A stretch of 64,000 nucleotides of DNA from Lachnocurva sp045579705 (GCA_045579705.1 JAZNMP010000019.1:84726-148725), one strand, 5' to 3'. Numbered from the stretch's first letter, positions 16,048-25,401 are shown. Made by a program: numbers and translations. Notes: generated by a model not told the origin, from the letters alone.

Positions 16048-17451
16048 ATGGATATTATGGAAGTAAAAATGTTGAAGCCTGGAATACTATCGGAATGGAC
16101 TATAAAAGGAACGAAGGAAAAACCGAGATTGTATAACATATATACCATGGAGACGATTATATTAGGTGATACAGATATTCTTGAATATATAACTTTGTGC
16201 AATGGTACGAATACCTTGTTAGAGATCTCTAAGATTGTGGGGGAAGATATAGAAACGGTATATGGGTTTTATGAAAAATTTGCTTCGAAAGGGGTTGTGG
16301 TTTATAACAAAGGAAAATGTGATATTGATATCAGTTTAGGAAATTCAGAACCCTGGTTAAGAGAAGTGCACATTGATATAACTAGTAAATGTAATCTTAG
16401 GTGTACGCATTGTTTTTGGGGAGATAATATTGGTTTATATTCAAACATTCAATTTGATAAGTGGAAGAGATTTATTGGAGATGTAAAAAAGTCTGGAGTT
16501 GGGAAAGTAATTCTGAGTGGTGGAGAGTTTTTTACAAGTAAAGATTCGCTTCGGTTTGTGCACGAAATAGTTACAAACAAATTAACCTTGGCTGCTATAT
16601 TTACAAATGGAACAATATGGAATAAAAATGTTGAGGATGTTTTGAGCTATATTTCAAAAAATGATTTGACAACGACATTTTATATTAGTCTAGATGGAAG
16701 AAATGATGAAGAGCATGGTTATATACGAGGCGCTGGGACTTATGATAAAACAATATCATTTATAAAAAAGCTTATAGATTACAGAAAAACAAGCGGTGGA
16801 CGATATGGTGTTGTTGTAAACAGTTTGATTCATAAAAAGAATTGTACGAGATTAGTAGAGTGGTATACTCAATTGGCGGATTTAGGTGTAGACAGATGGC
16901 GCTTTACATCTGGACGAGTAGAAGGAGGATTAAAGAAGAATGGTGCAGATATTCAAGTGAAAACACAGGACGTTTATGAAGAATACTTAGAGTTGATTAA
17001 CCACGTCTCTTATTTGTCTGGTAAAGATGAGTTAAGAATGCATATAAATATTGAAAGCTTTTTTTCATCACATATGTTACAAAGTAAGAGGATGTATATT
17101 TTTGACGAGAATCTAAATGTTTGTGAATATAAGAGGAATGGTTGTAGTATTGATCCTCTAGGAAATATGCAGGTTTGTACGAGCTGGCAGAGAAAAAAAT
17201 ATGGGAATATATTTGAAGAAGAACTAGAGAAAGTATGGCATGAATCGGGAATACAAAAAATCAAAGGAATGAAAATAAAGGAGATTGTTGGATGTAGATC
17301 ATGTAAGTATTTAAAATACTGTGGCGGTGGATGTAGAGAAGAAGCGGGTGCTCTAAATGAAAAAGATGAATATATATGTGATAATTATAGAGTGTTTGCA
17401 GAAAAGATAATTCCGAAATTAAAAGCTTTAGGGATAAAGGAGCTTGTGTAG
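16048..17451 (+). CDS. Radical SAM/SPASM peptide maturase
   Basis: 467 residues. The first about 95 residues look like a PqqD-type recognition (RRE) domain (TMETIILGDTDILEYI, DIETVYGFYEKF). The radical SAM core has the cluster motif C115-x3-C119-x2-C122 within CNLRCTHCFW, a GGEFF strand and a SLDG strand. A C-terminal SPASM domain carries many cysteines (Cys359, Cys366, VCTSW, GCRSCKYLKYCGGGCR, ICDNY) for auxiliary iron-sulphur clusters. Such enzymes form C-C, C-S or C-O crosslinks in ribosomal peptides. GGAGG lies 10 bases before the start. Its likely substrate is the product of the preceding short ORF; the chemistry is unknown. Confidence 0.88.
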   Translation: MDIMEVKMLKPGILSEWTIKGTKEKPRLYNIYTMETIILGDTDILEYITLCNGTNTLLEISKIVGEDIETVYGFYEKFASKGVVVYNKGKCDIDISLGNSEPWLREVHIDITSKCNLRCTHCFWGDNIGLYSNIQFDKWKRFIGDVKKSGVGKVILSGGEFFTSKDSLRFVHEIVTNKLTLAAIFTNGTIWNKNVEDVLSYISKNDLTTTFYISLDGRNDEEHGYIRGAGTYDKTISFIKKLIDYRKTSGGRYGVVVNSLIHKKNCTRLVEWYTQLADLGVDRWRFTSGRVEGGLKKNGADIQVKTQDVYEEYLELINHVSYLSGKDELRMHINIESFFSSHMLQSKRMYIFDENLNVCEYKRNGCSIDPLGNMQVCTSWQRKKYGNIFEEELEKVWHESGIQKIKGMKIKEIVGCRSCKYLKYCGGGCREEAGALNEKDEYICDNYRVFAEKIIPKLKALGIKELV

Positions 17452-17627
17452 AAAAGGACTGAAAGAAAAAAGATTGTAAAGTGAAATACCTATCAGTGAT
17501 CAGTGATGTCATGTCCTCCTTGCTATTATGTCTTTTTCAGAGTAGAATAACATAGTTACAGAAAATGTTTTGCGGGTGGGGCCAGTTGCCCCGCTAAGTT
17601 AGAAAAAACATTAGGAGGAATTTAATA
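17452..17627 (+). promoter_or_regulatory. Untranslated leader of thrS, possibly a T-box
   Basis: A 176-base leader with a GC-rich hairpin (GCGGGTGGGGCCAGTTGCCCCGC near 17571-17595, read as two arms) 30 bases before the thrS ribosome site. GGGTGG resembles the conserved T-box bulge and thrS is a usual T-box target, but the ACCGCG partner and a poly-T terminator are not clear. Low certainty. Confidence 0.25.
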
Positions 17628-19415
17628 ATGGATAAGGAACAGTATTTAAGCGTATATCGCCACTCTTTGGCACACGTAATGGCAAAGGCTGTGGTTGAGA
17701 TATACGGCAAGGAAGTTCAGTACGCAATTGGACCACAGATCGATGATGGATGCTACTATGATTTTGTACTTCCATGTGCGATCAGCAAGGACGATTTCGC
17801 TAACATCGAAAACAAGATGCGTGAAATCATCAAGCGTAGAGAAGATTGGACTAGAAAAGAAGTTACTAGAACAGAAGCTCTTGAGATTTTTAAGAATCAG
17901 AAATTTAAGACCGAGCTTATCAATGATCTTCCAGAGGACGAAACTATTACTGTTTACTATACAGGCGAGGATTTCGTGGATCTCTGTCGTGGACCTCACG
18001 TAGATAATTCTCAGGAACTTATGAATGCAGCTTTCCAGATTAAGTCAACATCAGGTGCTTACTGGAGAGGTGATGAGAATAGAGATCAGATGCAGAGAAT
18101 CTACCTCTATGCATTCCCAGACAAGAAGCAGCTCAAAGAGCATCTTGCTATGATCAAAGAAGCTATGGAAAGAGATCATAAGAAACTCGGACCTCAGCTT
18201 GAGCTATTTATGTTTAGTGATACAGCACAGGGTATGCCATACTGGCTTCCAAGAGGATGGCAGCTTTACAGATGTCTCCTTGAGTACTCTCGTGAAGTTC
18301 AGACTCTTCATGACTACAGCGAGATTTCAGCTCCTGTAATCAATAACAAGAAGCTCTGGCTTGTAAGTGGACATTGGGCTCATTATGTAGATAACATGTT
18401 CATCATTCCAGGTAAAGATGGTGATAAGAAGTTTACATACGATGCTATCGATACTATGGCAGCTAAGCCTATGAACTGTCCAAATGCTATGCTCGAGTTC
18501 AAGAGAAAGCCGCGTTCATACAAAGAACTTCCTATTCGTTACTCTGAATATGATGTTCTTCATCGTAAGGAAAAAACAGGACAGCTTAATGGCCTTCTCC
18601 GTGTTCAGGAGTTCAGACAGGATGATGACCATACATTCGTAACAGAGGATCAGATCGAGGCAGAAATCGCTGATATCCTCGATATCGCTGATGAAATCTA
18701 TAAGACATTCGGTATCACATATCGAGCAGAATTCTCTACACGTCCTGATGATTACATGGGAGATATCGAACTTTGGAATAGTGCTGAAGCTACACTTAAG
18801 AAGATTCTCGATAATAAGTATGGCGAAGGCGGATATGAAGTAAATGAAGGAGATGGTGCATTCTACGGACCAAAGATCGACCTTCAGATAAAGGATGCTC
18901 TCGGAAGAGAATGGCAGTGTGGTACTATCCAGCTAGACTTCCAGCTTCCTAGAAACTTCGAACTTAAGTATACAGACAAAGACGGTTCAGAGAAGATTCC
19001 AGTAGTTCTTCATAGAGCTATCTTCGGATCTCTTGAGAGATTCCTCGGAATCATCATCGAGAACTTCAAGGGTGCATTCCCATTCTGGATGTCTCCGGTT
19101 CAGGTAGGTATCGTTCCTATCAGAACAGAGCATAATGAGTTCGCAAAGGAAATCGAGAGAAAACTTCGTAAGCTGAAGATTAGAACTGAGGCTGATTACT
19201 CAGATAACAACATGAATACAAAGATCAAGAAGTTCAAGAACTTCAAAGATCCATATGTTATCGTAATCGGTGACAAAGAGGTTGAAGAAGGAACAGTTTC
19301 TATCAACATCCGTGGTTCAAAGCAGCAGCTTCATGATGTGCCAGTAGATAAGTTTATCGAAATGTGCCAGAAGATGAATGAAGATAGATGCATCGACCTG
19401 ATTACAGAAGCATAA
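17628..19415 (+). CDS. thrS: Threonyl-tRNA synthetase (short form without TGS domain)
   Basis: 595 residues. Begins directly at the editing/SAD domain (YRHSLAHVMAKAV, with HSLAH histidines and CRGPHVDN), then the class II catalytic core (PMNCPNAML with zinc-binding Cys, RVQEFRQDDDHTF, FYGPKIDLQIKDALGREWQCGTIQLDFQLP) and anticodon-binding domain (VGIVPI, RIDVDYSDN-like region). The usual N-terminal TGS domain of about 60 residues is absent; this short form occurs in some Clostridia. TTAGGAGG precedes the ATG. Codon use is biased as in highly expressed genes. Confidence 0.96.
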   Translation: MDKEQYLSVYRHSLAHVMAKAVVEIYGKEVQYAIGPQIDDGCYYDFVLPCAISKDDFANIENKMREIIKRREDWTRKEVTRTEALEIFKNQKFKTELINDLPEDETITVYYTGEDFVDLCRGPHVDNSQELMNAAFQIKSTSGAYWRGDENRDQMQRIYLYAFPDKKQLKEHLAMIKEAMERDHKKLGPQLELFMFSDTAQGMPYWLPRGWQLYRCLLEYSREVQTLHDYSEISAPVINNKKLWLVSGHWAHYVDNMFIIPGKDGDKKFTYDAIDTMAAKPMNCPNAMLEFKRKPRSYKELPIRYSEYDVLHRKEKTGQLNGLLRVQEFRQDDDHTFVTEDQIEAEIADILDIADEIYKTFGITYRAEFSTRPDDYMGDIELWNSAEATLKKILDNKYGEGGYEVNEGDGAFYGPKIDLQIKDALGREWQCGTIQLDFQLPRNFELKYTDKDGSEKIPVVLHRAIFGSLERFLGIIIENFKGAFPFWMSPVQVGIVPIRTEHNEFAKEIERKLRKLKIRTEADYSDNNMNTKIKKFKNFKDPYVIVIGDKEVEEGTVSINIRGSKQQLHDVPVDKFIEMCQKMNEDRCIDLITEA

Positions 19416-19436
19416 TTATAATTTATGAAAAAATAA

Positions 19437-19468
19437 GGCTGCAGTGGAGTAGTTCCACTGTAGCCTTT
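19437..19468 (+). terminator. Terminator after thrS
   Basis: GGCTGCAGTGGA (19437-19448) pairs with TCCACTGTAGCC (19454-19465) with one mismatch, followed by TTTT. It also lies at the end of the convergent flavin reductase gene. Confidence 0.75.
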
Positions 19469-19496
19469 TACGTTGTATTAAAATGGAGAGTGCGGT

Positions 19497-20051
19497 TTAG
19501 GAAAGCTTTTTTCCATCGGAGAAAGCATGCCCAACTGGCTCACCTAGTTTGTGATAGAGGTTGTTTACCGGATCGAAGGCGATAGGCTGTAGTTTTGCTG
19601 GATCGATGCGGCCTTCTTCGTTTAGTATGCTCTCGTCGGCACTGATATTTACAATCTCGCCGATGACGTTTCCGTCTTCGTTGAATTTGATGAGGTTGCA
19701 TTCGATGACCATAGGGATTTCATTTATGATTGGTGCATTTACAAATTCGGATTTAGAAAGTGTGAATCCGGTTTTTTCTATCTTGTCAGGAGTGTTTCTC
19801 TTTGAAACGATGCCGACATAATCGGCTTCAGCAACATGAGCGGCATCAGCGATTCCGATAGTAAAGGCAGCAGATTCGCGGATGTTATCGGTAGTCTGAT
19901 GACTTCCGAGGCAAATTTGTACAGTGTTTGTGTCGTAGATTCCACCCCATGCGGCATTCATAATGTCCGGGTTACCATTCTCGTCATATGTAGCTATGAG
20001 CAGAACAGGGAGAGGATACATCCAGGTTTGTTTGCCAAAGTTTTTTCTCAT
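19497..20051 (-). CDS. Flavin reductase-like FMN-binding protein
   Basis: 184 residues, FMN-binding split-barrel fold of the flavoredoxin/flavin reductase type: PLPVLLIATYDENGNPDIMNAAWGG is the typical N-terminal strand region, followed by ICLGSHQTTDNIRES and FTIGIADAAHV. The start at 20051 is chosen because AAGGAGGTT precedes it; an in-frame ATG 21 bp upstream has none. It binds FMN and reduces flavin or an unknown partner; substrate unknown. Confidence 0.82.
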   Translation of the reverse strand: MRKNFGKQTWMYPLPVLLIATYDENGNPDIMNAAWGGIYDTNTVQICLGSHQTTDNIRESAAFTIGIADAAHVAEADYVGIVSKRNTPDKIEKTGFTLSKSEFVNAPIINEIPMVIECNLIKFNEDGNVIGEIVNISADESILNEEGRIDPAKLQPIAFDPVNNLYHKLGEPVGHAFSDGKKLS

Positions 20052-20168
20052 AAGAACCTCCTTTAAAAACATTAACTTAAGTAGATTATAACAAATTGAA
20101 AAGCTATTTAAAAATAATCTGTTTATGTATAAAATAGAGGAAAGTGATTTGGATTAAGGGGTGATATT

Positions 20169-21323
20169 ATGTCGGATAACAGTAAAGATGTGATGAGACA
20201 ATCATTAAATAGAAATCAGGTTATTATCAGAACCAGTATCATAGGAATAGCTGCGAATGTTGTTCTGTCTGTAGCGAAAGCGATAATCGGATTGCTGACA
20301 CATTCTATCGCAGTAACACTCGATGCTGTAAACAACCTCTCGGATGCATTGTCGTCGGTTATAACTATCGTAGGAACGAAGCTCGCTTCAAAACTTCCGG
20401 ATAAGAAACATCCGCTCGGCCACGGCAGAGTCGAATATATCACGGCGCTTCTCGTTGCGGGAATCGTACTGTATGCCGGTATAACTTCTGGCATCGAGTC
20501 AGTCCAGAAGATACTGCATCCAGTGAAAGCGGACTACAACACAGTTTCGCTTATAATCATCGCACTTGCAGTCGTCGTGAAGTTGATCCTGGGAACATAT
20601 GTAAAGGCGCAGGGGAAAAAAGTTAACTCGGGTTCACTGATTGCCTCGGGTCAGGATGCCTTGTTTGATGGCGTGATTTCAACTTCAGTTTTGATTTCGG
20701 CTTTGATCTATGTATTCGCAGGCGTTTCGCTGGAAGCTTATGTAGGCGTATTGATCTCAATCTTTATCATGAAGGCCGGTATCGAGATGATACAGGAAAC
20801 AGTCAGCAATATTCTCGGTGCGCGTTCAGATAAAGAGCTCACAGCAGAAATTAAGAAGATCATAAACGAAGAACCGGAAGTGCATGGCGCATATGATTTG
20901 ATCCTGTATAATTATGGACCGGAAAAAGAATACGGATCCGTTCATATCGAGGTAGTGGATACTATGACAGCGGGAGAAATCGATGATCTCACTCGCCGAC
21001 TCGAGAGGAAGGTGTTCGAACGAACGGGTGTATTTTTGACAGCGGTAGGTATTTATTCTGTAAACACCACCGACGAAGAAGTTATGGCACTAAAGAAAGA
21101 TGTCTATAATGTAGTAAACAAATTCCCGTTTGTCGTACAGACACATGGTTTCTATGCAGAACTGGATAAGAAGAGAATTCGAATGGATGTCGTATTTAGT
21201 TTTGATATCAATCCAGAAGAAGGATTGCGCCAGGTAAATAAAAGACTTATGAGTCTATATCCGGAATATGAGTTCAATATTGCGCCGGATGTAGATGTTT
21301 CAGTAACAGATATAGAGGATTAA
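20169..21323 (+). CDS. Cation diffusion facilitator metal exporter
   Basis: 384 residues with six membrane helices and a C-terminal cytoplasmic metal-sensing domain. The transport-site pattern is visible: LDAVNNLSDALSS (Asp-x3-Asp type) and HPLGHGRVEY. The C-terminal HIEVVD segment matches the dimerising ferredoxin-like fold, and about 90 further residues extend it, as in some clostridial CDF proteins. Exchanges Zn2+, Fe2+ or Mn2+ for protons. One base separates it from a Fur-family regulator, hinting at metal-controlled expression. Confidence 0.9.
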   Translation: MSDNSKDVMRQSLNRNQVIIRTSIIGIAANVVLSVAKAIIGLLTHSIAVTLDAVNNLSDALSSVITIVGTKLASKLPDKKHPLGHGRVEYITALLVAGIVLYAGITSGIESVQKILHPVKADYNTVSLIIIALAVVVKLILGTYVKAQGKKVNSGSLIASGQDALFDGVISTSVLISALIYVFAGVSLEAYVGVLISIFIMKAGIEMIQETVSNILGARSDKELTAEIKKIINEEPEVHGAYDLILYNYGPEKEYGSVHIEVVDTMTAGEIDDLTRRLERKVFERTGVFLTAVGIYSVNTTDEEVMALKKDVYNVVNKFPFVVQTHGFYAELDKKRIRMDVVFSFDINPEEGLRQVNKRLMSLYPEYEFNIAPDVDVSVTDIED

Positions 21324-21324
21324 G

Positions 21325-21726
21325 ATGCAGAAACATTATCACTCAAAAGGAATACAGATTATAGAAGAATTCGTGAAGAAGAATCCTGAACAGATTTTTT
21401 GCGCGTCCCAAATTCGGGACTATGTGAAAAATGAAGGGAAGAAGATGGATAATGCCACGATATATCGTTCATTGGACAGGATGGTTGAAGATAAGAGACT
21501 TATGTCGTTTAGACCGGACGATGAAGATTGTGTTTTTTACCAGTATGTAGCGGAGGAAACGCATTGCCATGAACATTTTCATGTGAGATGCAGAAAATGC
21601 GGAAGAGTCATCCATCTCGATGATGAATTTGCTGAGTGTTTCATGTCAGAGATAGAGAAAAAATATGGATTTCTAGTTTGTACAGAGGCTAGTTCTATTT
21701 CTGGTTTGTGCGAAAAGTGTAGATAA
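21325..21726 (+). CDS. Fur-family metalloregulator
   Basis: 133 residues. An N-terminal winged helix (FCASQIRDYVKNEGKKMDNATIYRSLDRM), then HCHEHFHVRCRKCGRVIHLDD with the His-rich sensing site, and two Cys-x2-Cys pairs (CRKCG, CEKCR) for structural zinc. It could be Fur, Zur or PerR; the coupling with a CDF exporter favours a metal sensor. Translation is probably coupled to the CDF gene ending 1 bp upstream. Confidence 0.88.
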   Translation: MQKHYHSKGIQIIEEFVKKNPEQIFCASQIRDYVKNEGKKMDNATIYRSLDRMVEDKRLMSFRPDDEDCVFYQYVAEETHCHEHFHVRCRKCGRVIHLDDEFAECFMSEIEKKYGFLVCTEASSISGLCEKCR

Positions 21727-21735
21727 GGGGGAACT

Positions 21736-22731
21736 ATGGCTAGAGAAGCTAGTGTTGGAAAGAAAGCAAAGATTCTATATCTAATGCAGATTTTGTTGGA
21801 GCGTACGGATGATAGCCATTCGATTACGATGTCAGAAATCCTGGTAGCGTTGGAGTCTTATGGAATCACAGCTGAGAGAAAGAGTATTTATAGTGATATC
21901 GAAGTTCTGGAGCAGTTTGGACTGGATATTATTAAATCTCAGGAAGGCGGTACATATACTTATCATGTTGGTTCGAGACAGTTTGAGCTGGCAGAATTAA
22001 AGCTTCTCGTGGATTCTATTCAGGCAGCGAAATTCATCACAGAGAGAAAATCTAATGAGCTTATTAAGAAGATTGAGTCATTGACTTCTGATGATGAGGC
22101 AAAGCAGCTTCACCGTCAGGTTATCGTTTCGGGCCGAGTTAAGTCGATGAATGAAAGTATCTATTATAATGTGGACGTCATTCACCAGGCTATCGCATCA
22201 GATGTTCAGGTGAACTTCCAGTATTTCCAGTGGAATGCTGACAAAGAGATGGAACTGAGACATGATGGAAAAATATATACAGTCAGTCCATGGGCTTTGC
22301 TTCTGGATAATGACTATTATTACATGGTTGCGTATGATCCGGAAGCGGATTGTATCAAGCATTTCAGAGTAGATAAACTGCGAAAGATTGCACTTACTGA
22401 TGAAAAAAGAATCGGCAAGAAAGCGTTCAAAGCTTTCGATGTCGTAGCATACGCAAACAAGATGTTTGACATGTTTGATGGCGAGGATGAGGCAGTAACT
22501 ATCGAATGTGAAAACTATCTCGCCGGTGTCATGATCGACCGATTCGGAAAAGATGTAAATATGGTTCGTAAAGGAAAGGACCATTTCAAAGTTAAAGTCA
22601 ATGTTGCTGTCAGCAAACAGTTCATCCATTGGGTGATGTCACTTGGTGACGGGGCAAAAATCGTCGCACCTGCATCTGTGGTAGATGAGGTAAGGAGCGA
22701 AATAAAGAGGCTGACAAAACTGTATAAGTAA
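21736..22731 (+). CDS. WYL-domain transcriptional regulator
   Basis: 331 residues. An N-terminal helix-turn-helix (ITMSEILVALESYGITAERKSIYSDI) of the DeoR/HTH_11 type, and a WYL domain around 155-230 (VSPWALLLDNDYYYMVAYD, KHFRVDKLRKI), where the motif itself reads YYY. A C-terminal WCX extension follows. WYL proteins sense ligands such as single-stranded DNA or small molecules; the target is unknown. Nine bases after the Fur-family gene, so likely co-transcribed. Confidence 0.88.
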   Translation: MAREASVGKKAKILYLMQILLERTDDSHSITMSEILVALESYGITAERKSIYSDIEVLEQFGLDIIKSQEGGTYTYHVGSRQFELAELKLLVDSIQAAKFITERKSNELIKKIESLTSDDEAKQLHRQVIVSGRVKSMNESIYYNVDVIHQAIASDVQVNFQYFQWNADKEMELRHDGKIYTVSPWALLLDNDYYYMVAYDPEADCIKHFRVDKLRKIALTDEKRIGKKAFKAFDVVAYANKMFDMFDGEDEAVTIECENYLAGVMIDRFGKDVNMVRKGKDHFKVKVNVAVSKQFIHWVMSLGDGAKIVAPASVVDEVRSEIKRLTKLYK

Positions 22732-22742
22732 ACGAAGATGTG

Positions 22743-22768
22743 CGGGCACCTGTTGGTGTCCGTTTTTT
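22743..22768 (+). terminator. Terminator after the WYL regulator
   Basis: CGGGCACC (22743-22750) pairs with GGTGTCCG (22755-22762), loop TGTT, followed by six T. Confidence 0.85.
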
Positions 22769-22837
22769 GGTACAAGGGTATCTGTATTATATAACCATAA
22801 GATATGAATTATGAGTATTGTTATGGAGGTCGTAGAT

Positions 22838-22996
22838 ATGAATACAGGTATCAAAGCTATTAAGAGAATCGCAGGAACAGTAGCGTTTGGAGTGGCATTA
22901 GTTGTAATCTTGAGGGTGTCTTTTTCCCTGGCGGCTCCTGGATATAATGTTATAAATTCACAGGACAAAGAGTACACAGTTGTCTCTGTAAAATAG
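22838..22996 (+). CDS. Small single-pass membrane protein
   Basis: 52 residues from ATG 22838, which follows GGAGGT at good spacing. One hydrophobic stretch (VAFGVALVVILRVSFSLAA) is followed by a short polar tail ending VVSVK. It lies alone between a terminator and a GNAT gene. No family recognised; ribosome site and helix make it a believable small protein. Confidence 0.55.
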   Translation: MNTGIKAIKRIAGTVAFGVALVVILRVSFSLAAPGYNVINSQDKEYTVVSVK

Positions 22997-23055
22997 GCTG
23001 ATAATGGTAATGCGTTATGTTATAATTCAACTTTAGGAAATGAGGAGGTGACATA

Positions 23056-23604
23056 ATGCATATTAGATTAGCTAAATTAGATGACTTATCAGAAATCATG
23101 TGGACTTATGCGTTCGCACGTGATTTTATGAAACGAAACGATAATCCGACTCAGTGGGGAGACGATTGGCCTAGTGAAGAGTGCATCGTTTCAGATATAA
23201 AGAAAGAAATTTGTTATGTAATAGTCCAGGAGAATGCAGCTCTTGGAACTGAAGATATTCTAGGTGTATTCGCGATGGAAATCGGTAAGGATATTGAACC
23301 TACTTATGCGCAGATTGATCCGGTTGATGAAGGTGAGTACCATGCAGATGGTGCTTGGCTTTCTGATGAACCATATGCAGTAGTGCATCGTCTGGCTGGA
23401 AATGGCAGAGCGAAGGGAATCGGAACAAAGGCGCTCGATTTCGCGATCGACAAATCTAACGGACACGTTCGTGTCGATACTCATGCAAAAAACAAGATTA
23501 TGCAGAAAGTGTTCTTGAACAATGGACTGAAATTCACAGGACTTATTAATGTGAATTTCGGTGAGGACCCTTGGCGTTATGCATATGAATATGTAGAAGA
23601 ATAG
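23056..23604 (+). CDS. GNAT-family N-acetyltransferase
   Basis: 182 residues. HIRLAKLDDLSEIMWTYAFAR at the start, AVVHRLAGNGRAKGIGTKALDFAI (acetyl-CoA pyrophosphate loop, here NGRAKGIGT) and VRVDTHAKNKIMQKVFLNNGLKF are the typical GNAT segments. GAGGAGGTGA precedes the ATG. Substrate unknown. Followed 14 bp later by a YgjV-like membrane gene. Confidence 0.85.
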   Translation: MHIRLAKLDDLSEIMWTYAFARDFMKRNDNPTQWGDDWPSEECIVSDIKKEICYVIVQENAALGTEDILGVFAMEIGKDIEPTYAQIDPVDEGEYHADGAWLSDEPYAVVHRLAGNGRAKGIGTKALDFAIDKSNGHVRVDTHAKNKIMQKVFLNNGLKFTGLINVNFGEDPWRYAYEYVEE

Positions 23605-23618
23605 GTGTTAAATAATAG

Positions 23619-24149
23619 ATGATAGTTATAATTGCGAATGTTATTGATTTTATCGCTGCGATGATCCAGATTTGGTCGGGTACGATAAAAAAGAAGAATC
23701 GAATTCTGGCGGCACAGACAGTTCAGATGGGACTTCAGATTCTCAGTATGGGCTTGTTGGGCGGAATCACAGGAGCAATCGGAAATGTGCTCAGCGTCAT
23801 TAGAAATATGGTTTGCTACAAAGACTGGTTGAACTGGCCTCTGAAGATAGTGTTTATTCTGGCGCAGTTTGGTCTGACATGGAGATTTAATGTGCAGGGT
23901 GCTCTCGGATGGGTTCCATTCTGGGTATGTGCGGTGTATATTGTGTTTATGGATGTGAAGGACCAGATTAAATTTAAAATCTTGTCTACATTGAGTTATA
24001 TTCCGTGGGTCGTTTATTTCTTTATGATTAGATCATACACAGGTTCGCTGTTTGCGGCGATTACAGCGGTAACGAGCGGATGGACATTGATTCTGATGAT
24101 TAGAAATAAAGAAGCGCATGATAGTGTTGCAACAGTCAGCGAAGAATAG
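23619..24149 (+). CDS. YgjV-like inner membrane protein
   Basis: 176 residues, about six short hydrophobic helices, matching the Imp-YgjV family (LGGITGAIGNVLSVIRNMVCY, and a final TSGWTLILMIRNKEA). Function in the family is unknown. It follows the GNAT gene closely and precedes an AI-2E-family gene, probably one transcript. Confidence 0.75.
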   Translation: MIVIIANVIDFIAAMIQIWSGTIKKKNRILAAQTVQMGLQILSMGLLGGITGAIGNVLSVIRNMVCYKDWLNWPLKIVFILAQFGLTWRFNVQGALGWVPFWVCAVYIVFMDVKDQIKFKILSTLSYIPWVVYFFMIRSYTGSLFAAITAVTSGWTLILMIRNKEAHDSVATVSEE

Positions 24150-24196
24150 GTGCTTTGTTTCATAAGTGTTGTTCATTATAGATAGAGGTGAAGACA

Positions 24197-25390
24197 GTGA
24201 AGAAATTGTGGGATGAGAAATATGCAAAGATTAGCTTTGCGGTGATTTGCACAGTGGCAATCAGTTATGCTTGTGTCCTACTTTTAGGACAGGCTGGAAA
24301 TGCTGTTTTGATACTCGGGAGAGTCCTGGGCTGGGCGATAGGTGTATTATCGCCATTCATTCTCGGTCTGATAATTGCATACTTGTTATTGCCGGTGGTT
24401 GCTTTCTACACGAAGCTGTTAAAGAAGGTTCCGCTATTGGGTAGAAAAGAAGGATTGTGTAGAGCGCTCGCAATCGTAATCACTGTGGTGGTTATAGGTT
24501 TTGTAATCTTTATTCTGCTTTCTTTGATCATTTCTACTTTTACTTCTAATCTACATTTTGTGAAATGGGAAGAGGTTGAGAGTCTGGCAGAATCCATAGG
24601 CAAGCAGCTTGTGAATTTCTATGAAGGAGTGAGAAAGCTACTGCTTCGCTATGAGGTTGTGATTCCTTCGTTTGAAACTATTTTGGAAAACATGAAGCAT
24701 AGTATTAATAATATCAAGGGTAGTGATGGAGCATCGCTTGCAACTGCCTTTGGTACGGGAATCCTCGGTGTGATGAACACAGTAAAAAATACTGTTGTGA
24801 AGTGGGGATTTGCGATAATCTTTAGTGTGTACTTCCTTTATGATTCTGAGAAGATGGGGATGTACTGGGACAGAGCGTTTAAAGCTATCCTGGGTGAGAA
24901 GACACACGGGGTTTGTAAGGTTGCGCTGGCTGATTTAGACAAGTGTTTTGCTGGATATATTCGAGGTCAGCTTGCGGATGCTATATTTATGGCGTTGGTT
25001 GTAAGTATTTCGTTTGCAGCGGCTGGTGTGCCTTATGCCGCTTTGATCGGTATCGCGACAGGAATCGGAAATTTGGTTCCGTATGTGGGACCTTTTGTAG
25101 CGTATGGTATGACAATTCTTTCATGTACTATGAAAGGCGAGTTCAAGTTGATGTTAATCGGAATCATCATCGTATTTGTTATCCAGACGATAGATGGTAA
25201 TATAGTAAATCCTAAGCTGCTGAGTAATAGCGTAGACGTGCACCCTGTGCTGGTTATCGTGGCGTTGCTGTTTGGTAGTGCAATCGGTGGCTTCCTTGGA
25301 ATGTTACTCGCAGTTCCTGTCGCTGCTTTCGTGAGAATTCAGTTTGAGAGGTTTGTGGAGTATAGGAGTAGAAGGTTGAGAGAAGGATAG
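24197..25390 (+). CDS. AI-2E family transporter
   Basis: About 397 residues with seven or eight membrane helices. The C-terminal half carries the family signature (GIATGIGNLVPYVGPFVAYG, IDGNIVNPKLLSNSVDVHPVLVIVALLFG). The GTG at 24197 is preferred because AGAGGTG lies 6 bases upstream; a GTG at 24188 is the alternative. Family members range from AI-2 exporters to Na+/H+ antiporters, so the substrate is open. Confidence 0.85.
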   Translation: MKKLWDEKYAKISFAVICTVAISYACVLLLGQAGNAVLILGRVLGWAIGVLSPFILGLIIAYLLLPVVAFYTKLLKKVPLLGRKEGLCRALAIVITVVVIGFVIFILLSLIISTFTSNLHFVKWEEVESLAESIGKQLVNFYEGVRKLLLRYEVVIPSFETILENMKHSINNIKGSDGASLATAFGTGILGVMNTVKNTVVKWGFAIIFSVYFLYDSEKMGMYWDRAFKAILGEKTHGVCKVALADLDKCFAGYIRGQLADAIFMALVVSISFAAAGVPYAALIGIATGIGNLVPYVGPFVAYGMTILSCTMKGEFKLMLIGIIIVFVIQTIDGNIVNPKLLSNSVDVHPVLVIVALLFGSAIGGFLGMLLAVPVAAFVRIQFERFVEYRSRRLREG

Positions 25391-25401
25391 TGAAGTTTTG
25401 G

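Noticed and set aside
17452..17627. Confident T-box riboswitch before thrS
   Set aside because: GGGTGG is present but the ACCGCG partner, specifier loop and terminator could not be made out, so it is listed only at low confidence.
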